Part shown: piece by piece, positions 60,185 through 64,000 of the stretch
Position numbering within the stretch: position 1 is the stretch's first letter
Layout: every line of letters begins with the position of its first letter
Assembly: GCF_003047265.1 (NCBI RefSeq)
Contig: NZ_PZYY01000002.1
Coordinates: 248,001 to 312,000 of the forward strand
DNA: 64,000 bases
Origin: Nocardioides terrigena
Lineage (GTDB): Bacteria > Actinomycetota > Actinomycetes > Propionibacteriales > Nocardioidaceae
Direction: 5' to 3'
Notes under the pieces: generated by a model
Seen by the model: the letters and a program-made list of their open reading frames with translations, nothing else
What the model was told of the DNA's origin: nothing
The model's database searches: none
Program-made: the position numbers and the translations under genes

Positions 60185-61006
60185 GTGAACATCGTCTTCG
60201 GGCTCGTCGTCACCATCGTCGCCACCACGTTCACGGTGGCGTCCATGCTGGTCGTGCGTCGACGGGCACCGGAGGGCAGCTACTTCGCGGACGGTGATCG
60301 AGCCTCGGGCGTCTTCGGTGTCCTGGCCACCGGGTTCTCCATCCTGCTCGGCTTCATCATCTTCCTGGGGTTCACGTCGTACGACGAGTCGCGCTCGGGC
60401 GCCGAGACCGAAGCCACGATCGTGGTGCAACAGGTCCAGACGGCACAGTTCCTGCCCGACGTCGGCGCGGAGCTCACCGGGGAGCTGGTCTGCTACGCGC
60501 GAAACGTGGCCGGCCCGGAGTGGGACGCGCTCGCGTCCGGGGAGCTCGGGGACCGGATCAACCCGTGGGGTGCCGAGATGTTCCTGACGATCTCGACCGT
60601 CGACCCGGAGTCGGCCGTCGAGCAGTCCGCCTACGACCGGTGGATGGGCCAGACGTCCGACCGCGAACAGGCGCGCATCGCCCGGATCCACGGCGCGGAG
60701 GGCATCATCCCTGTCCCTTTGTGGCTGGCGCTCTTCGCCATCTCCGCTGTGATATTCGCCTACCTGCTGTTCTTCGCAGATCCGGGAGAGCGGCGAGTGG
60801 CCCAGGGCATGCTCATGGGCAGCGCCACGGTGGTGATCTCGCTGCTGCTGCAGCTCCTGGTGTTCTTCAACCACCCCCACGGTGACGGCGTGGGCAGGCT
60901 GCAACCGAGTGCGATGGAGCGGACCCTCCGCCTCATCGACATCCAGGCCGAGGCCGTCGGCCTCGACGTGACCGCTCCGTGCGACGACCATGGCAATGCC
61001 CGCTGA
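60185..61006 (+). CDS. DUF4239 membrane protein
   Basis: 273 residues from GTG 60185. Four membrane segments (VFGLVVTIVATTFTVASMLV, VLATGFSILLGFIIFLGFTS, WLALFAISAVIFAYLLFF, GSATVVISLLLQLLVFF) and a central soluble loop with EATIVVQQVQTAQFLP, the DUF4239 pattern. Function unknown. It overlaps the next gene by 17 bases. Confidence 0.8.
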   Translation: MNIVFGLVVTIVATTFTVASMLVVRRRAPEGSYFADGDRASGVFGVLATGFSILLGFIIFLGFTSYDESRSGAETEATIVVQQVQTAQFLPDVGAELTGELVCYARNVAGPEWDALASGELGDRINPWGAEMFLTISTVDPESAVEQSAYDRWMGQTSDREQARIARIHGAEGIIPVPLWLALFAISAVIFAYLLFFADPGERRVAQGMLMGSATVVISLLLQLLVFFNHPHGDGVGRLQPSAMERTLRLIDIQAEAVGLDVTAPCDDHGNAR

Positions 61007-61640
61007 CCCGCGGCCGGAGCGCGAGCGCGACTGGCAGGAGCTGCTCGTCACGGTGCTGCTGGTCGTCGCGGCGCTGGGCACGTCGTGGAGCAGCTATCAG
61101 GCCACCCGGTGGAACGGGGAACAGGCGGTCGCGGCCGGCCGGACGAACGCCATCAGGATCGACGCGGCGCGGGCCGACGGGACGGCCAGGACGCAGACCC
61201 AGGTCGACGTGGCCACGTTCATCGCGTGGGCCGATGCGGACCTCCGGGGGGAGACGGAGGTCGCGGACTTCTACGTCGACCGCTTCCGCGACGAGTTCCG
61301 GCCGGCGTACGAAGCCTGGATCGCCCAGCGACCGCTGACCAACGCCGACGCTCCGTCCAGCCCCTTTGCGATGGAGGAGTACCAGGTCTCAGCCAGGAAC
61401 CAGGCAGCAGAGCTCGACGCGGCGGCCGAGGCATCGGCCGGGGAGGTGCGGACCAACATCCAGCGCTCGAGCAACTACGTCCTGACCGTGGTCCTGTACG
61501 CCATCGTGCTCTTCTTCGCGGGGATGAGCACACGGCTCAGCAACCATCGACTGCGTTGGGTCACGACGATCGCCGGCACTGCCGTGCTGCTCGGTGCGCT
61601 GGCCTGGCTGGCGACGTTCCCGGTGAGCGTCGCGGTCTGA
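60990..61640 (+). CDS. Hypothetical membrane protein
   Basis: 216 residues from ATG 60990, overlapping the DUF4239 gene. A first membrane segment (ELLVTVLLVVAALGTSWSSY) is followed by a soluble helical part (TFIAWADADLRGETEVADF) and two C-terminal segments (VLYAIVLFFAGMS, WVTTIAGTAVLLGALAWLAT). The layout (TM, soluble, two TM) resembles a partner of DUF4239. No family is recognised. Confidence 0.75.
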   Translation: MAMPADPRPERERDWQELLVTVLLVVAALGTSWSSYQATRWNGEQAVAAGRTNAIRIDAARADGTARTQTQVDVATFIAWADADLRGETEVADFYVDRFRDEFRPAYEAWIAQRPLTNADAPSSPFAMEEYQVSARNQAAELDAAAEASAGEVRTNIQRSSNYVLTVVLYAIVLFFAGMSTRLSNHRLRWVTTIAGTAVLLGALAWLATFPVSVAV

Positions 61641-61674
61641 CCCGTCACCACGTGCTCCCGGTTCGTCGCCCCTG

Positions 61675-63051
61675 TCAGTACCCGGTGCCCTTCTTGGTCT
61701 GCTCGCGCTCACTCTGGTGGGCGCCGCCCTTCTGGTCGAGCGTCGTGCAGGCGTCCGCGATGTCGCGGGTGAGGCGCTCGACCTGCTCGCGGCTCATGGT
61801 CTCCTTCACCAGGGCGCGCATGATCTTCACGCGTTCGGCGTTGGGCGGGAGCGTGTAGGCCGGCACCATCCAGCCGCGCTCCGCGGAGAGCTGCCAGGCG
61901 ATGTCGGACTCGTCGTACGTGGTGTGCTCTCCCGAGAGCCGGAAGGCCACCAGCGGCAGCTGTTCCGCGTCGGTGCCGATCACCTCGAACCGGCCGCTCT
62001 CGCGCAGGTTGGCGGCGAGCGCATGGGCGTTCTGCTGCATCTGCTCCATCACGTAGGTGTAGCCGTCACGTCCCAGGCGGACGAAGTTGTAGTACTGCGC
62101 CAGCACCATCGAGGCGCCCGTGGAGAAGTTCAGGGTGAACGTGGCGTCGACCTTCCCGAGGTAGTTCTCGTAGAAGACCAGGTCCTGGGCGAGGTCGGAC
62201 TCCTCGCGGAAGACCAGCCAGCCGATCCCGGGGTAGACCAGCCCGTACTTGTGTCCGGAGACGTTGATCGAGCGGACCTGCTCGAGGCGGAAGTCCCACG
62301 GCGAGTCGGGGTAGAGGAACGGCCACACGAACCCACCGCTGGCGGCGTCCACGTGGAGCGGGATGTCCAGGTCGCGCCGGGTCCTGATGTCGAGCAGCAG
62401 CTGGTTGATGCCGACGATGTCGTCCATGTGCCCGGTGAAGGTGGTGCCCAGCACGGCGGCGACGCCGATGGTGTTCTCGTCGAGGTGTGGCTCCACGTCC
62501 TCGGGGCCGATCGTGTACTTGTTCTCCTCGAGGGGCACGATCCGTGGCTCGACGTCGAAGTAGCGGCAGAACTTCTCCCACACCACGTGGACGTCCCCGC
62601 CGAACACCAGGTTGGGGCGATCCGTCGGTCGTCCTGCCGCCTGTTGGCGCTCCTTCCACTTCCACTTCAGCGACAGTGCGCCGAGCATGATCGCCTCGGA
62701 CGACCCCTGGGTGCGGCAGCCCGTCGTGGCGCCGGGTGCGTGGAAGAGGTCGGCCAGCATCCGGACGCACCGTTGCTCGATCTCGGCCGAGATCGGGTAC
62801 TCGGCGTGGTCGATGAAGTTGCGGTGCAGGTTCTCGGCGATGATCCGCTGCGCCTCTGGTTCCATCCAGGTGGTCACGAAGGTGGCCAGGTTGCGTTGGG
62901 GGTCACCCTCGAGGTCGAGGTCCTCGGCAACCAGCCGCATGGCGTCGGTCGGGCGCATCCCGCTCTGAGGGAAGGATGTCGCGGGGGCCCTTTCGGTCAG
63001 GAACCGGTTGCCGAAGAGTGCTTCGGCCTCTGACTGGTTCTGTCTGCTCAT
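61675..63051 (-). CDS. gadB: Glutamate decarboxylase
   Basis: 458 residues from ATG 63051, overlapping the membrane protein stop (ATGA). PLP-dependent: SINVSGHKYGLVYPGIGWLV contains the Schiff-base lysine, VDAASGGFVWPFLYP the cofactor-binding Asp, TQGSSEAIMLGALS the Ser/Glu region. The enzyme makes GABA from glutamate and consumes a proton. The C-terminus ends in Lys-Lys-Gly-Thr-Gly-Tyr. No antiporter GadC is nearby; the adjacent YrhK-like protein may be a partner. Confidence 0.94.
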   Translation of the reverse strand: MSRQNQSEAEALFGNRFLTERAPATSFPQSGMRPTDAMRLVAEDLDLEGDPQRNLATFVTTWMEPEAQRIIAENLHRNFIDHAEYPISAEIEQRCVRMLADLFHAPGATTGCRTQGSSEAIMLGALSLKWKWKERQQAAGRPTDRPNLVFGGDVHVVWEKFCRYFDVEPRIVPLEENKYTIGPEDVEPHLDENTIGVAAVLGTTFTGHMDDIVGINQLLLDIRTRRDLDIPLHVDAASGGFVWPFLYPDSPWDFRLEQVRSINVSGHKYGLVYPGIGWLVFREESDLAQDLVFYENYLGKVDATFTLNFSTGASMVLAQYYNFVRLGRDGYTYVMEQMQQNAHALAANLRESGRFEVIGTDAEQLPLVAFRLSGEHTTYDESDIAWQLSAERGWMVPAYTLPPNAERVKIMRALVKETMSREQVERLTRDIADACTTLDQKGGAHQSEREQTKKGTGY

Positions 63052-63773
63052 GGCGAGTGCTGCACCACCGTTCTTGTCGAGGTTGGTGTGTCGAAGGCCT
63101 GGAGGGCGCCGCCCACCGCAAAGCAGGCGGCACCGGCGAAGGTCCCCCAGTTGACGAGTCCGGCGTCGAGGGCGGTGGAGGTCGTCGGACGCGTGAAGGC
63201 GGCCAGGCCGGCGAGGAAGAACAGGACCGAACCGATCTGGTTGATGAGGACCACCCACCAGCCGAGCTCGTGGACGTGCACCTCGACGTGACCTCCGCCC
63301 ATCTGGAGCATCGCGAGGTGGCCGGACGCGAGGAAGCAGACGCAGCCGAGGATGTCGGGCAACCAGATCCATCCGTTGGACTGACGGGGGGTGAGGCCCT
63401 GGGCGAAGGCCGCCACCAGGCTGACCGCGAACAGCAGCGTGCCGACGAACAGCACGACGGCACTGAGCCAGTCGCGCTGGTGTGGCCGGTAGCCCCACCA
63501 ACGCATCGGCACCACCGAGGCGCGACTGCGATCGTCGCGGCCGGCGTTGACGACCAGCAGGATGGAGGCGTACCCGCCCAGGCTGAAGAAGCCGCCACCG
63601 ACCAGGTAGGAGATGTTGACCGTCGCCAGCGTGCCCACGTCGAGCTGGGCGAAGGCCGCGCCCAGGGCGAACAGGCTGCCGCCGAGGACGAACGCACCAG
63701 CGGCGACGAGGTTGAGCCGTCCCGACCGGCGCATCAGCGCCTGGCCCGGTGCACCCGTCGACGGGTGGTTCAC
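63048..63773 (-). CDS. YrhK-domain-like membrane protein
   Basis: 241 residues from GTG 63773 (ATG 63734 is an alternative). Six or so membrane segments with Gly-rich pairs (AAGAFVLGGSLFALGAAFAQ, VGGGFFSLGGYASILLVV, FAGAACFAVGGALQAFDT) like YrhK domains. It overlaps gadB by four bases, so the two are translationally coupled; a role in transport or stress linked to GABA is inferred from position only. Confidence 0.7.
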   Translation of the reverse strand: MNHPSTGAPGQALMRRSGRLNLVAAGAFVLGGSLFALGAAFAQLDVGTLATVNISYLVGGGFFSLGGYASILLVVNAGRDDRSRASVVPMRWWGYRPHQRDWLSAVVLFVGTLLFAVSLVAAFAQGLTPRQSNGWIWLPDILGCVCFLASGHLAMLQMGGGHVEVHVHELGWWVVLINQIGSVLFFLAGLAAFTRPTTSTALDAGLVNWGTFAGAACFAVGGALQAFDTPTSTRTVVQHSP

Positions 63774-63802
63774 GAGATCGCGCCCGCGCCTCTGGTCAGG
63801 TC

Positions 63803-64000
63803 TCAGCCGCGCGACATCGCGTCGACGCACACGGTGATCGCCAGGATGAGCGCGACGTCCTGGCCCTCGGCCAGCTGGACGCCGTAGGAGTCGCGGACCC
63901 GGAACCACTTCTTCGACACTTCAGCCACGGTGTCGCCGTCTCGCTCGATCTCGTACTCGTGGTCGACGATGTTGCCGTGGGCCTTGAGGTCGTCACCACC
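63803..64000 (-). CDS. LURP-one-related protein, C-terminal part
   Basis: Open from the window edge to TGA at 63803-63805, 65 residues. The strand pattern HGNIVDHEYEIERDGDTVAE, VSKKWFRVRDSYGVQL and LAITVCVDAMSRG is the LOR (LURP-one-related, tubby-like) C-terminus. The N-terminal part lies beyond 64000. It stands 29 bases before the YrhK-like gene start. Confidence 0.75.
   Translation of the reverse strand, partial: GGDDLKAHGNIVDHEYEIERDGDTVAEVSKKWFRVRDSYGVQLAEGQDVALILAITVCVDAMSRG

Noticed and set aside
58616..61081. Minus-strand open frame of 821 codons opposite regulator B and DUF4239
   Set aside because: Shadow frame; no domains and antisense to well-supported genes.
63796..63999. Open frame of 67 codons at the right edge on the minus strand
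   Set aside because: Ser/Thr/Arg-rich shadow of the LURP-one-like frame, which runs in another frame to the window edge.
1..64000. CRISPR array or insertion sequence
   Set aside because: No regularly spaced identical repeats and no transposase gene with terminal inverted repeats were seen.

Overview
High-G+C actinobacterial chromosome, most like Nocardioides or a relative (Nocardioidaceae). The inference rests on codon use, many GTG starts, a mycoredoxin, WhiB7, UvrD2, PPA1309 and UPF0182 proteins, and a left flank whose gene order follows the Mycobacterium tuberculosis Rv3199c-Rv3193c neighbourhood.

Left core (1-15.2 kb): nudC (partial), mrx1, uvrD2, a whiB7 gene behind a long leader with an upstream ORF and a visible terminator/antiterminator pair, small zinc proteins, a cyclodehydratase-like fragment, a crotonase without its catalytic glutamates, a PHP-domain protein, two metallopeptidases, a Nudix hydrolase, moaE, a PDZ/Lon-like protease, PPA1309 and UPF0182 proteins, and initiator tRNA-fMet.

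Genomic island (15,208-45,943, about 30.7 kb): a tyrosine-integrase element inserted in the 3' end of tRNA-fMet. A perfect 29-bp direct repeat bounds it (attL inside the tRNA, attR just right of the integrase). An identical 18-bp pair of putative integrase arm sites lies near each end. The element brings its own terminator for the tRNA; the chromosome's own one now lies beyond attR. The left half carries a BNR-propeller/GntR module with an operator, a serine hydrolase, SixA, SRPBCC, an XRE/SDR/cyclophilin-like group, and a string of short single genes (24.7-30.6 kb) separated by copies of a nested palindromic repeat, like a cassette array. The right half carries a complete meta-cleavage pathway for a phenylpropionate-type aromatic acid: monooxygenase, MhpB-type dioxygenase, MhpC hydrolase, MHS transporter, GntR and IclR regulators, a second MFS transporter, then MhpD, MhpF and MhpE. 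A divergent isochorismatase-like/alcohol dehydrogenase operon faces it, and each divergent promoter has a copy of one CCAACTAG-type operator. No conjugation or replication genes were seen.

Right core (46-64 kb): DUF2252, a DHA2 exporter, a B3/4 protein, a TetR-oxidoreductase-hydrolase operon with tandem operators, then an envelope cluster with three CPBP intramembrane proteases, two paralogous winged-helix/TPR regulators, DUF389, DUF4239 and another membrane protein. It ends with glutamate decarboxylase, a YrhK-like membrane protein and a partial LURP-one-like protein. Two CPBP promoters share an 11-bp palindrome.
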